DNA from: Staphylococcus hyicus
GTDB lineage: Bacteria > Bacillota > Bacilli > Staphylococcales > Staphylococcaceae
Direction of reading: 5' to 3'
Length of the DNA: 64,000 bases
Assembly (NCBI RefSeq): GCF_000816085.1
Contig: NZ_CP008747.1
Coordinates: 868,001-932,000, forward strand
Shown: positions 8,877 through 18,572 of the stretch, in pieces
Numbering within the stretch: the stretch's first letter is position 1
Layout: every line of letters starts with the position of its first letter
Position numbers and translations under genes: made by a program
Notes under the pieces: model-generated
Databases searched by the model: none
What the model saw: the letters and a program-made list of their open reading frames with translations, nothing else
Told to the model about the DNA's origin: nothing

Positions 8877-8943
8877 AGTATAAAGTACAATTTAAAAACG
8901 ATTCTGTTTTTTGCCTAACTGTCGTATTATCCTTCCTAACTGT
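8877..8943 (-). promoter_or_regulatory. agr P2 promoter with two AgrA direct repeats
   Basis: Read on the minus strand, two identical ACAGTTAGG boxes (8943-8935 and 8922-8914) are separated by 12 bp, the classic AgrA arrangement. A TATACT -10 element (8882-8877) lies 31 bp downstream. The -35 region is poor, as expected for an activator-dependent promoter. Transcription should start near 8870 and run into agrB. Confidence 0.85.
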
Positions 8944-8985
8944 AATTTTAATATAGAATTCATCAAAAATTAATACAGAAAGGTT

Positions 8986-9057
8986 ACATTTAAGCATGCA
9001 AATTGACAATCTAGGCACTACTTCACACAAATTGCCATGCGCGTGTTTTAATATAAT
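8986..9057 (+). promoter_or_regulatory. agr P3 promoter (RNAIII) with weaker AgrA repeats
   Basis: ACATTTAAG (8986-8994) differs by one base from the ACAGTTAAG form. At the expected 12-bp spacing lies CAATCTAGG (9007-9015), which keeps only the TAGG half. TATAAT at 9052-9057 is the likely -10, 36 bp beyond the second box; the -35 is poor. The P3 sites look weaker than those of P2, consistent with later activation. Confidence 0.65.
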
Positions 9058-9203
9058 CATAATCACATTAAGTGGTTCGGTATTACGCCCTTGTGATACC
9101 TAAGTGTTTATTCACGCACAATGTGTTGTATTCTTCGCTCAGCTTACTTCACAAGTGCAACTCTTAAGTCTTGGAATACTTATTAATGAGGAGGTGCTTT
9201 ACT

Positions 9204-9284
9204 ATGGCAGGAGATATCATTAACACAATTATCGCATTCATTAAGTTAATTGCTGAAACTGTACAAAAATTCACTAAGAAGTAA
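9204..9284 (+). CDS. hld: Delta-hemolysin (26-residue PSM-type toxin)
   Basis: 26-residue amphipathic helical peptide starting MAGDIINTIIAFIKLIAETV and ending VQKFTKK, clearly delta-toxin. GAGGAGGTG sits 8 nt before the ATG. It has no signal peptide; family members leave the cell with a formylated N-terminus through a dedicated ABC exporter (Pmt in S. aureus), which is not in this window. It is embedded in RNAIII, so its expression follows agr P3. Confidence 0.96.
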   Translation: MAGDIINTIIAFIKLIAETVQKFTKK

Positions 9285-9475
9285 TCATTCTCCCAAATGC
9301 TAAAAATCTTTTTCCATTAGTAATTGAAGCTTAAAAGTCAGGTTTCTATATTGAAACTATTGTAAACATTTAATAATCGGTAAATTCACTAAATTTTTTC
9401 ATAATTAATAACATCCCCAATTAATTAAATAGAATAACTGTAAACAAATAAACATTCCCTTAATATTAAATTTTA

Positions 9476-9508
9476 AAGGCGAGCCCCTCCCAAGCTCGCC
9501 TTTTTTTA
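9476..9508 (+). terminator. RNAIII terminator with C-rich loop
   Basis: Stem AAAGGCGAGC / GCTCGCCTTT with loop CCCTCCCA and a seven-T run. The loop carries the anti-Shine-Dalgarno CCCUCCC typical of the RNAIII 3' domain. The convergent nit stop codon overlaps its T run. Confidence 0.9.
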
Positions 9509-10303
9509 TTTGTTGAAATATTCGTATATGTCGGGGCGTAAGTTATCAAATACTGGGATATTTATACGTTGTTTTTGCACGTCATTTAAATTAATGTCTA
9601 CTGTTAATACTGTTTCTTCATGATCGGCTTCTTTTAAAATCTCACCATTAGGGTTAATAATCATGGAATGACCAGCAAAAGACGTTTCACCATCAGATCC
9701 GCACGTATTCGCAGCGACTACGAACATATCATTTTCAATAGCTCTTGCTTGTAAAAGCTTTCGCCAATGCGCTTTACGAACTTCTGGCCATTGGGCGACA
9801 TAAAACATGATTTGAGTTCCATTCGCTGCCGGATAACGGGTTAATTCTGGAAAGCGTAAATCATAACAAATAATTTGAGAGACAGGTGTCCCATCACTTA
9901 AATGAAATGTGTAAGGAACACGCGTACCTGCATCCAAATAAGTGGGTTCATTTAACATGGGTACTAAATGTATTTTATGATATTCATATATTTTATGACC
10001 GTTTTGATCAACCGCAAATGCGGTATTATATAAATTTTCTTCGACTTGATTCGATACAGAACCAGCTATAATGTCCACTGAATATTGACGCGCAAGAGCT
10101 TGGATCCATTCAAGTGATTGTTTTAAATTTCGATCGGAAAGTTGTTTTAAAGAGGATAAGGCATAGCCATTATTCCACATTTCCGGTAAAACCACTACAT
10201 CAGTATCATGACTAACATGTTCAGAAAACAGTCGTTGAATTTTATGTATATTTTTTGAAGGTGATTGCGGTTCGACGTTAAATTGTAAAATTTGAATTTT
10301 CAT
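9506..10303 (-). CDS. Nitrilase-family carbon-nitrogen hydrolase
   Basis: 265-residue cytosolic amidohydrolase. The Glu-Lys-Cys triad is complete: Glu41 in VVLPEMWNNGY, Lys110 in YHKIHLVP and Cys146 in IICYDLRFPEL. Relatives include omega-amidase (YafV) and deaminated-glutathione amidase; the substrate cannot be told from sequence. GGAGGG precedes the ATG. The gene sits between RNAIII and the sdrH-like gene, the position I recall for nit in S. aureus. It is convergent with RNAIII, whose terminator touches its stop codon. Confidence 0.9.
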   Translation of the reverse strand: MKIQILQFNVEPQSPSKNIHKIQRLFSEHVSHDTDVVVLPEMWNNGYALSSLKQLSDRNLKQSLEWIQALARQYSVDIIAGSVSNQVEENLYNTAFAVDQNGHKIYEYHKIHLVPMLNEPTYLDAGTRVPYTFHLSDGTPVSQIICYDLRFPELTRYPAANGTQIMFYVAQWPEVRKAHWRKLLQARAIENDMFVVAANTCGSDGETSFAGHSMIINPNGEILKEADHEETVLTVDINLNDVQKQRINIPVFDNLRPDIYEYFNK

Positions 10304-10468
10304 GTCATCCCTCCATGATAGTATTATAGTTATTGTACTAAATTATCATTACTGTTACAAAAACACGCATAGGTCAGAAGGATTTTTATAACATGAAGTA
10401 TGTAGGGTGGTATTTGAAGTTTCATTTGTTTATACTAGGTTTGATAAAAAGTTAAGGAGGGGTTAAGG

Positions 10469-11593
10469 GTGAAAGGAAGAAAAAAGAGGCATATCTTTGG
10501 CAGATTTTGTTTGACTTTTATAACAATCGGTTCGGCATATTATATATCGAATGAATTTACAGATACGTCCATAGCGATTACAACTACACATTCGAATGTA
10601 CTGAATGCAGTATCATCAACAGAAGAGCCATCAACAGAAGAGCCATCAACAGAAGAGCCATCAACAGAAGAGCCATCAACAGAAGAGCCATCAACAGAAG
10701 AGCCATCAACAGAAGAGCCATCAACAGAAGAGCCATCAACAGAAGAGCCGTCGACAGAACAACCATCAACAGAAGAGCCATCAACAGAAGAGCCGTCGAC
10801 AGAACAACCATCAACAGAAGAGCCATCAACAGAAGAGCCGTCGACAGAAGAGTCGTCGACAGAACAACCATCAACAGAAGAACCGTCAACAGAAGAGCCA
10901 TCGACAGAAGAGCCATCGACAGAAGAGTCGTCGACAGAACAACCGTCAACAGAAGAGCCATCAACAGAACAACCACCCAAACCACCTAAACCGGATGGCC
11001 CATCATCTGGGGGCTCTGGAGGAACAAATCAGGGAAGTGACCAAGCCCCGCCTCATCAACCAGGAGATAATAATCAATCTGGACCTACCGTTCCTGATTC
11101 GAATTATCCAGGGAATCATAATGGAAATAACGTGTCAAATGATAACACAAATGGGACGTATATGAAGCAAGGTAATTTAATTGAAAACGATCATCATATG
11201 CTTAATCCATATCAGCATGAATGGTTATCAGGTTTACAAAGCAATGCTTCCCGTAATGACAAAACAGCCGTTAATGATTATTTTTTACTTTCAGAAGAAT
11301 ACTATCAGATTTTGGACCGGAAAATGCTAGCACTCATGTCCGGAGAGATGGGTTCTAATGACTATCGAAAAAAATTATTTAATAAGTACATGTCAAATCA
11401 TCATAATGAAGATAAAGTACGTGAAATTAATCAAAATGGTGAAAATTTGGAATCACAGCAACAAGGTAAGCAAAATAATGGAAACCATGGAAATTTAAAC
11501 ATGATTAAGTATATGGGTGTGGCTCTAGCGAGTATCATATTTATTGTAGTTTTTAGTATGATTATTTGGAAAAGAATAAGAAAAATGAATTAA
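10469..11593 (+). CDS. sdrH: SdrH-like repeat protein, membrane-anchored
   Basis: 374-residue protein with a GTG start 8 nt after AAGGAGG. Layout: basic N-terminus and hydrophobic segment at about residues 10-30 (signal or anchor), 24 tandem pentapeptides of P/S-S-T-E-E/Q at about 49-169, a proline/glycine linker, a polar C-terminal region, then a transmembrane segment near residues 345-368 ending in a basic tail. There is no LPXTG motif, so it is probably membrane- rather than wall-anchored, as for SdrH. The position between nit and mroQ/groESL matches S. aureus sdrH, but Ser-Asp repeats are replaced here by PSTEE. The symbol rests on position and architecture. Confidence 0.75.
   Translation: MKGRKKRHIFGRFCLTFITIGSAYYISNEFTDTSIAITTTHSNVLNAVSSTEEPSTEEPSTEEPSTEEPSTEEPSTEEPSTEEPSTEEPSTEEPSTEQPSTEEPSTEEPSTEQPSTEEPSTEEPSTEESSTEQPSTEEPSTEEPSTEEPSTEESSTEQPSTEEPSTEQPPKPPKPDGPSSGGSGGTNQGSDQAPPHQPGDNNQSGPTVPDSNYPGNHNGNNVSNDNTNGTYMKQGNLIENDHHMLNPYQHEWLSGLQSNASRNDKTAVNDYFLLSEEYYQILDRKMLALMSGEMGSNDYRKKLFNKYMSNHHNEDKVREINQNGENLESQQQGKQNNGNHGNLNMIKYMGVALASIIFIVVFSMIIWKRIRKMN
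10613..10974 (+). repeat. 24-copy 15-bp tandem repeat in the sdrH-like gene
   Basis: Unit TCAACAGAAGAGCCA encodes STEEP. 24 STE units occur at exact 15-bp steps from 10616 to 10961. The first eight copies are identical in DNA; later copies mix TCA/TCG serine codons, GAG/CAA (Glu/Gln) and CCA/TCG (Pro/Ser). The unit length is a multiple of three, so copy-number change keeps the frame. Confidence 0.97.
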
Positions 11594-11627
11594 AACGACT
11601 TCCCTCGAATAGGGGAGTCGTTTTTTT
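11592..11627 (+). terminator. Terminator of the sdrH-like gene
   Basis: AAAACGACTTCCC pairs with GGGGAGTCGTTTT around CTCGAATA, followed by a T run, immediately after the stop codon. Confidence 0.85.
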
Positions 11628-11670
11628 AAAGTAATGTTGTAGTTTTATGCGTGTATCATAATGTAGGGAT

Positions 11671-12423
11671 TTATAAAAGCGTTATTAGGTGATAAATGAA
11701 TTGCGTTTGTTTTAATGATTGTTCAACTAATTTTTCGGGAAGTGAGAACTGAATTAAAGCCACAATACCATTTTGAGCCATATGGATGCCGATGGCAACG
11801 CTTAAACGTTTAGTGTAACAGTAAAATCCTGAGAATATTATGCCCATGACAAAATAGGGTAAGAAATGTGAAAAATCCATGTGAGCCACAGCAAAGATAG
11901 TAGAACTTATTACGCTAGCAATAATAAAGCGAAATGCTCTTGATCCTTTAATTATTTGAAACAATTCACCAAACAATACTTTTCGAAATACAAATTCTTC
12001 AAGTAAAGGTCCTATAAATGTAATTAATAGAAAAAATATAGGCATTTGTCTTGCGATTTTAATTAAACGTAATGTATTCTCACTGGCATGATTGTTACCG
12101 AGTAAAAATACACTAATCACATTAACAATAATTTGAGCAATAAATACTATACCCAAACCAGCGAGAATCCAAGGAATGATATAACGTTTAGGTTCTTTTT
12201 TTCCTGATTCAAGTTGTAATGGGTTTCTAACAAAAAATTGCATGACGATAATCAGTATTGCAACGATGACAAATCCTATTAATTGAATATGTATAAGTTG
12301 CTTCATTTCATCTAACTGATGCGTTGTTGATGGTAATAAATTTAATTTGTTCAAAATTGCTGGTGCAAATTGAGCGATAAGATAGAGTGCAACAGTTAGA
12401 ACGGAAACAAGAATTCGATTCAT
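11671..12423 (-). CDS. mroQ: MroQ, CPBP-family intramembrane metalloprotease
   Basis: 250-residue polytopic membrane protein of the CPBP/Abi (Rce1-like) family. The active-site EExxxR motif is LLEEFVFRKVLFGE with Glu142, Glu143 and Arg147; a second motif FAVAHMDF supplies His181. Around seven hydrophobic segments are visible. AAGGAGGG lies just before the ATG. In S. aureus the equivalent gene next to groES is mroQ, whose product is needed for normal AIP production, probably by processing the AgrD leader. The same location 3 kb from agr supports that role here. It is divergent from groESL. Confidence 0.88.
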   Translation of the reverse strand: MNRILVSVLTVALYLIAQFAPAILNKLNLLPSTTHQLDEMKQLIHIQLIGFVIVAILIIVMQFFVRNPLQLESGKKEPKRYIIPWILAGLGIVFIAQIIVNVISVFLLGNNHASENTLRLIKIARQMPIFFLLITFIGPLLEEFVFRKVLFGELFQIIKGSRAFRFIIASVISSTIFAVAHMDFSHFLPYFVMGIIFSGFYCYTKRLSVAIGIHMAQNGIVALIQFSLPEKLVEQSLKQTQFIYHLITLL

Positions 12424-12503
12424 GATGTCCCTCCTTTCTAAGTATTATTATCATATCTTATCCTTCCTTTTGTTACAATTAAGGCAATCATTATACTTGA
12501 AGT

Positions 12504-12528
12504 TTTGACTAAGTTTGATTATTATAAA
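12504..12528 (+). promoter_or_regulatory. groESL promoter region with a CtsR-type operator
   Basis: TTTGACT-AAG-TTTGATT (12504-12520), read on the other strand, is AATCAAA-CTT-AGTCAAA, a close match to the CtsR heptad repeat (R)GTCAAA-NNN-(R)GTCAAA. Its TTGACT also serves as the likely -35 box. The -10 lies in the AT-rich TATAAATGATA just downstream; its exact position is unsure. Confidence 0.65.
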
Positions 12529-12535
12529 TGATAGA

Positions 12536-12562
12536 TTAGCACTTAGAACTCCTGAGTGCTAA
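12536..12562 (+). promoter_or_regulatory. CIRCE element (HrcA operator)
   Basis: TTAGCACTT-N9-GAGTGCTAA, one mismatch from the CIRCE consensus, lies between the promoter and groES. HrcA should repress groESL through it. Confidence 0.93.
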
Positions 12563-12593
12563 ATTATGCATCAATTTAAGGAGGCAACAACAC

Positions 12594-12881
12594 ATGTTAA
12601 AACCAATTGGAAACCGCGTTGTTATTGAAAAGAAAGAACGAGAACAAACAACTAAAAGCGGTATCGTATTAACGGATTCTGCAAAAGAGCAATCTAATGA
12701 AGGCGAAGTCATCGCTGTAGGTACTGGGCGCATTCTTGATAATGGTCAACGCATAGAACCAGAAGTTCATGTTGGAGATCGTGTTGTGTTTCAACAATAT
12801 GCTGGTACTGAAGTTAAACGAGGAGAATCAACATATTTAGTCTTAACAGAAGAAGATATTTTAGCAATTATAGAAGAATAA
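12594..12881 (+). CDS. groES: GroES co-chaperonin
   Basis: 95-residue heptameric lid of the GroEL chaperonin. The N-terminal block [14 protein letters not shown], the mobile-loop region rich in Thr/Lys and Ser around residues 17-28, and the [14 protein letters not shown]-terminus are typical. AAGGAGG lies upstream of the ATG at 12594. It is the first gene of groESL, 79 nt before groEL, under CIRCE and a CtsR-type box. Confidence 0.98.
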   Translation: MLKPIGNRVVIEKKEREQTTKSGIVLTDSAKEQSNEGEVIAVGTGRILDNGQRIEPEVHVGDRVVFQQYAGTEVKRGESTYLVLTEEDILAIIEE

Positions 12882-12936
12882 TATAAATTATGCTTTAAAA
12901 GCAAGTCTTATATGTACCAAGCGTACATGAATTTGA

Positions 12937-14580
<1,644 letters not shown>

Positions 14581-14659
14581 ATAGAGTATTAAATACTGTT
14601 AAGTCAACTTTAAAAGTGAATGATGGTCATAGTTTAGTCATTTAAAAATATATCTTTAT

Positions 14660-14704
14660 AGACGTTTTCGATTATTTAAGAATAATTGAAAACGTCTTTT
14701 TTTA
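14660..14704 (+). terminator. Terminator of groESL
   Basis: AGACGTTTTCGATTATT pairs with AATAATTGAAAACGTCT around a short loop, followed by a T run, about 80 nt after the groEL stop. Confidence 0.88.
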
Positions 14705-14806
14705 AATATATAATGAAATAACAAGGTATCATACACAGTAAAATTATTATAAAAGTGTCGTTGTATTATGCAGTATGTATTGAATTTAGATTAGGGGAAT
14801 GGATGA

Positions 14807-15100
14807 ATGAAAAAATATATTATTTGTACATATATCGTTTTTTTAATTATCAATGTGATTGCTTTTATTAACCCTTATTATGAAGAGCATTTTATGCATA
14901 TTTACGACGGTGGTGATATTAGTATTTTTCATTTTGAAATAAGTCTTATATTATTAATAATATCAGCTGTATGCTATGTGTTTCATAAAAGCAAGAGAGA
15001 GGACTGGCTGTTTAGTATGGGATTGGCGATATTTAATCTAATAGTTATCAGTCCTTTAATCTTTTTTTATTTATTTTTTGGCATTCCATTTTTGGATTAA
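14807..15100 (+). CDS. Small membrane protein of unknown function
   Basis: 97-residue hydrophobic protein with three likely membrane segments: about residues 3-22, 41-60 and 70-95. A short extracytoplasmic loop (NPYYEEHFMHIYDGGD) and a basic loop (HKSKREDW) separate them. GGGGAAT lies 8 nt before the ATG, a modest ribosome binding site. I do not recognise a family. It stands alone between the groESL terminator and the ASCH gene. Confidence 0.7.
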   Translation: MKKYIICTYIVFLIINVIAFINPYYEEHFMHIYDGGDISIFHFEISLILLIISAVCYVFHKSKREDWLFSMGLAIFNLIVISPLIFFYLFFGIPFLD

Positions 15101-15196
15101 TTGATTATTTATAATCGATAAAAGGTTAGCGTGCGATCAATCATTCATGGAATTATTAATACATTTTGGCAACTTAGTAACAAAGAGGGGATTTAG

Positions 15197-15658
15197 ATGG
15201 ACATTAAAGCATTTTGGGATCAATTTATCAAAGCATACCCTGATTTTAAAGGGGATACTTATACAGCTTGGCAATTTGGTGTAAATCCAAGTCATTTGGC
15301 AGATTTAGTTATAACTGGAGTTAAAACGGCTACAACGAGTGCGTATAAATTGTATGGAATTGACGATGAACCTCTCCCTCAAATTGGAGACTTGAGTATC
15401 GTCTTAAATCACACCAATGAACCCCAATGTGTCATAATTACAACACACGTATATTTATCACCCTATACGAAAATTTCCGAAAGCCATGCCTATAAGGAAG
15501 GGGAAGGAGATTTATCATTGCAATATTGGAAGAAAGCGCATCACGAATTTTTCTTTGAAGAATTCAAATTGCACGGATTAAAATGGTCAGAAACAGAAAT
15601 TATGGTGTGTGAAGAATTTAAATGTTTGTATACATATCTTGACTCAAAAATGGATTAG
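15197..15658 (+). CDS. ASCH-domain protein
   Basis: 153 residues with ASCH-fold features: VITGVKTATTSAYKLY at about 36-52 (the GxKTxT core of the family), LPQIGDLSIVLN and a C-terminal VCEEFKCLY. ASCH proteins are predicted RNA-binding or, in one studied case (YqfB), N4-acetylcytidine amidohydrolases; which applies here is unknown. AGAGGGG lies 7 nt before the ATG. It is convergent with ogt over a shared hairpin. Confidence 0.83.
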   Translation: MDIKAFWDQFIKAYPDFKGDTYTAWQFGVNPSHLADLVITGVKTATTSAYKLYGIDDEPLPQIGDLSIVLNHTNEPQCVIITTHVYLSPYTKISESHAYKEGEGDLSLQYWKKAHHEFFFEEFKLHGLKWSETEIMVCEEFKCLYTYLDSKMD

Positions 15659-15700
15659 AAAACATCCAACTCTACTATTTAAGAGGTGGATGTTTTGTTT
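15658..15700. terminator. Shared hairpin between the ASCH gene and ogt
   Basis: AAAACATCCAACTCT pairs with AGAGGTGGATGTTTT, followed by GTTTT on the plus strand. It overlaps the 3' end of the ogt reading frame. Confidence 0.7.
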
Positions 15701-16202
15701 TAATATACGTTTCGAGTTTAAGTAAATGTCTTTTGCGATATAAACCGCTATTAAAGCCACCTAAGCCTCCATCTTTTCTAATTACACGGTGACACGGTAT
15801 GATAATTGATAAAGGGTTTAAACCAATAGCTGTCGCAACAGCACGTACACTTTTTGGTTTACCTATCCACTCAGCAATTGTAGCATAATGAACTGTTTCA
15901 CCTGTTTTAACTTTTTGTAAGGCGTCCCAAACACTATGTTGAAATGACGTACCAAACACATATTGGATAGGTGTCTTAAGCGTTGTGCATTCTCCATAAA
16001 AGTAAGCACTAATTTCATATATTAGCTTAGAAATAATAGGATGATTGGATATCTGTATGAGCGTATAGTATTGTTGAATTTTATTCTGAGCTGATAGAAA
16101 ATCTTTTGAATCTTTAAAACTTAAAAGTACAATTGCGTCATCGTTTGCAACGGCGCGCATGTCTCCTAAGGGGGTTTGAAAATCTTTATAATATAACTTC
16201 AT
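15675..16202 (-). CDS. ogt: Methylated-DNA--protein-cysteine methyltransferase
   Basis: 175-residue suicide repair protein that takes methyl groups from O6-methylguanine onto its active-site cysteine. The motif IIPCHRVIRKDGGLGGF gives Cys137; the upstream helix-turn-helix GKPKSVRAVATAIGLNP binds DNA. An N-terminal RNase-H-like domain fills residues 1-85. The gene starts 12 nt after the SplB-like gene ends, on the same strand, so the two DNA-repair-type genes are probably one transcript. Confidence 0.94.
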   Translation of the reverse strand: MKLYYKDFQTPLGDMRAVANDDAIVLLSFKDSKDFLSAQNKIQQYYTLIQISNHPIISKLIYEISAYFYGECTTLKTPIQYVFGTSFQHSVWDALQKVKTGETVHYATIAEWIGKPKSVRAVATAIGLNPLSIIIPCHRVIRKDGGLGGFNSGLYRKRHLLKLETYIKTKHPPLK

Positions 16203-16214
16203 TTAAAGTGCCTC

Positions 16215-17033
16215 TTAACTTTTCGGTCGAAATCCATCAACACTGATTGCGACATGGTTTTCACCAAAAGTTTCTTTCATTAAATTTGAAACATAAACAT
16301 ATGCTTCTGGATGATACCAATGATCTTCACCTATTTGTTGGTACATTGATTGAATCCCTAAAGCCTGTGTTCTCCGCCCATTAGACCCATCACCCATAAA
16401 ATAGTCGTCCACAGTGACTAAATTTGTATAAGGCTTAAGTGTTTGAGCGAATTGATTAGTACAAGGTAATACCGGTGCTACTGCCACTTGTACAGGAATA
16501 TGTGCTTGTTTTAATTTTTTCAACGTTAATAATCGCGATTGAATACTTGGCGCATGCGGTGTAAAGTGTCGTACGATGTCTTCTCGGTCAGTTTCTATCG
16601 TCATACTCACTATATACCTTCCATTATATGTTGATAAAATGTCAATATCACGTTGAATTAAAGTGCCTCTTGTTTGTATAAATAAAAAATCTGGTGGTGA
16701 TTCGCGCATCACTTTTAATAATTGACGTGTAACTTCATACTTTTTTTCAATGGGTTGATATGGATCAGTTGAAGAAGACATAAAAATTGTTGTGGGCCCT
16801 TTTTGTTGTGTACGCAGTAATTCTTTCTTAAATTGATGAGATATGTCTTCTTTAACGGTGACCCATTCGCCCCAGGTTTTACCTGAAAATAGCGATATAG
16901 GAGATTTTCTTACGTAACAATAATGACATCCAAATTGACAACCCATATAAGGGTTTAGTGTATGGGTATAATCGGATAAAAAACCACTTGCTTTAGTTAG
17001 AAATTGTTTAGGTTGTCGAAATGAGATTTCCAT
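16215..17033 (-). CDS. SPL-family (SplB-like) radical SAM protein
   Basis: 272 residues with a radical-SAM cluster motif CQFGCHYC (Cys32, Cys36, Cys39) in NPYMGCQFGCHYCYVR. The family includes spore photoproduct lyase, but staphylococci do not sporulate and many SPL-like members are uncharacterised. The C-terminus (AISVDGFRPKS) is short. GGAGG precedes the ATG. The pairing with ogt hints at nucleic-acid repair or modification, which is inference only. Confidence 0.87.
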   Translation of the reverse strand: MEISFRQPKQFLTKASGFLSDYTHTLNPYMGCQFGCHYCYVRKSPISLFSGKTWGEWVTVKEDISHQFKKELLRTQQKGPTTIFMSSSTDPYQPIEKKYEVTRQLLKVMRESPPDFLFIQTRGTLIQRDIDILSTYNGRYIVSMTIETDREDIVRHFTPHAPSIQSRLLTLKKLKQAHIPVQVAVAPVLPCTNQFAQTLKPYTNLVTVDDYFMGDGSNGRRTQALGIQSMYQQIGEDHWYHPEAYVYVSNLMKETFGENHVAISVDGFRPKS

Positions 17034-17055
17034 GCTAGAGCCTCCTTAATATGAA

Positions 17056-17089
17056 ACGACGAAATCAAATGCTTGTTTGATCTCGTCGT
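17056..17089 (-). terminator. Possible terminator of the aminotransferase gene
   Basis: ACGACGAAATCAAA (17056-17069) pairs with TTTGATCTCGTCGT (17076-17089); read on the minus strand it lies 27 nt after the aminotransferase stop. The following tract TTTCATATT is a weak U run, so partial readthrough into the SplB-like gene is possible. Confidence 0.5.
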
Positions 17090-17115
17090 CTGATATGTGT
17101 TTCGTCTATGTTGGC

Positions 17116-18432
17116 TTAAGCTTGTAGTTCTTCAATGGCTAATGCAATTTTACTAAATACATGTTCAATGTCGTCTTTTACTATACAACTAAATGCGATA
17201 CGAATATCTTGCTCATTCAAAGAGATAATACCAATCGAATATTTTTCGAGTAAATATTGTCGTAATGTTTCAGCATCTACACCAAATACTTGGAGGGCCA
17301 TAAAATACCCAGAATTAAAGTCGTATGGTTGCCATAATGATTGATACTCATCTCTATAGACGATTTCTTTCGTAATATTATATCGCTCGCGTAATGTTTC
17401 AATATTGCTTTGTATTTGTGCATCAAATGTTTTGTTATTTTCTAATACATACTGAACTGCTGCTTGAGAAGGTGTGGCGCCACTTGATATATTACTTCGA
17501 ATTAATCCTTTTAATTTAGCTTCTAAAATAGATTTCGTCTCATCATCTGACAAGCCAAAAGTCATGAAACCAACACGGAATCCCCATGCAAAAAATTCTT
17601 TAGTCGCACCGTCTAAACGTATAGGTAAAACACGTTCATTTTGAAGTTGAGTTAATGCAGTAAAAATAGATTGTTCATAAACATCTTCATAAAATAAACC
17701 GTAATATGCATCGTCAACTACAGCAATGACATTTACACCGCGTTGTGCAAGTTTATCAATTGCGTTAACAATATTTTGAACTTCTGAGTGTGTCGGTGTA
17801 TATCCAGTAGGATTATTAGGATAATTCAAAATTAAAATCACTTTTTCTTGATCAACTTGTTCAACTTGTTCAAGTTTATTAACTAAACCTTCCGTTGTAT
17901 AATGACCTTCATTAGTGAATATTGGATATGTTTCAATGTTAGCTTGGTGGCGTACTCCAAAAACGAGTTTATAATTTCCCCAATTATGATTTGGTAATAA
18001 AAGGGTATCATTTTCATTAACAAACATATCACCAACTAATGATAACCCATGTGTAAGTGCATTTGTCACTACTGGTGTACTTATTTGGTCTTCAGAAAGA
18101 TCAGGATTTTCTTTCAACATTTTTTGCTTCCATAACAGTCGGAGTTGTTCTAATCCTTGCGGTGGTGCATAAGAGAATACTTCATCCGTCGACATGTCAT
18201 TAAACATATCGTACAAAGCACTTGCATACATTTTTCCATCTTTTGTAGTGGCCATACCTATCGTAGCGTTATAATCGGCTGATTTCGCCTCGGCTGATTG
18301 CGTTAAAATCCCTTTAGGGTAGTACATACTTTTACCTAAATCAGAAAGCATGTCTAATACGATAGGATTTGAACGATTTAATGCGTCATTTAAAGAGAGT
18401 GCTAGCGGGTTCATATACGTCAACCTTTCCAT
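17116..18432 (-). CDS. PLP-dependent aminotransferase, class I/II fold
   Basis: 438-residue fold-type I aminotransferase. NYPNNPTG (203-210), VVDDAYYG (Asp241) and DGATKEFFAWGFRVG with Schiff-base Lys278 are all present. The substrate is not evident; relatives act on aromatic or branched amino acids. A second in-frame ATG at 18414 (MNPLALSLN) also has an AAGG at good spacing, so the protein could be six residues shorter. The gene is monocistronic and faces away from the next plus-strand genes. Confidence 0.88.
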   Translation of the reverse strand: MERLTYMNPLALSLNDALNRSNPIVLDMLSDLGKSMYYPKGILTQSAEAKSADYNATIGMATTKDGKMYASALYDMFNDMSTDEVFSYAPPQGLEQLRLLWKQKMLKENPDLSEDQISTPVVTNALTHGLSLVGDMFVNENDTLLLPNHNWGNYKLVFGVRHQANIETYPIFTNEGHYTTEGLVNKLEQVEQVDQEKVILILNYPNNPTGYTPTHSEVQNIVNAIDKLAQRGVNVIAVVDDAYYGLFYEDVYEQSIFTALTQLQNERVLPIRLDGATKEFFAWGFRVGFMTFGLSDDETKSILEAKLKGLIRSNISSGATPSQAAVQYVLENNKTFDAQIQSNIETLRERYNITKEIVYRDEYQSLWQPYDFNSGYFMALQVFGVDAETLRQYLLEKYSIGIISLNEQDIRIAFSCIVKDDIEHVFSKIALAIEELQA

Positions 18433-18572
18433 ATTATAGATACTCCTACTATACCTTGAAATACGTAAAAATTAAAGAGATGGAAAGCGTATTCAATGAA
18501 TATCACACTTGAAAAAATCGATAGAATTATGAAACATTAATTTGATATACTGAAAATAATTGAGGTGAAATC

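Larger units (their letters stand above)
9061..9508 (+). ncRNA. RNAIII: RNAIII, agr effector RNA
   Basis: Regulatory RNA of about 450 nt that also encodes delta-hemolysin. The 5' end is inferred from the P3 -10 box and from a first hairpin ATCAC-ATTAA-GTGGT that resembles helix 1 of S. aureus RNAIII. The 3' end is the terminator GGCGAGC...GCTCGCC with loop CCCCTCCCAA. C-rich single-stranded candidates TTCTCCC (9288-9294), TCCCC (9414-9418) and TTCCCT (9455-9460) could pair with target ribosome binding sites. The leader before hld is about 140 nt against roughly 85 in S. aureus. Ends are approximate. Confidence 0.88.

Noticed and set aside
8872..9066. 64-codon minus-strand frame across the agr P2/P3 region
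   Set aside because: It covers the AgrA boxes and both promoters and has no ribosome binding site; this is regulatory DNA.
10540..10985. Two long open frames on the minus strand, and one more in a second plus frame, across the PSTEE repeat
   Set aside because: They are low-complexity shadows of the 15-bp repeat, without ribosome binding sites or a plausible protein; the GTG-started plus frame has AAGGAGG, a signal-like segment and a terminal membrane helix.
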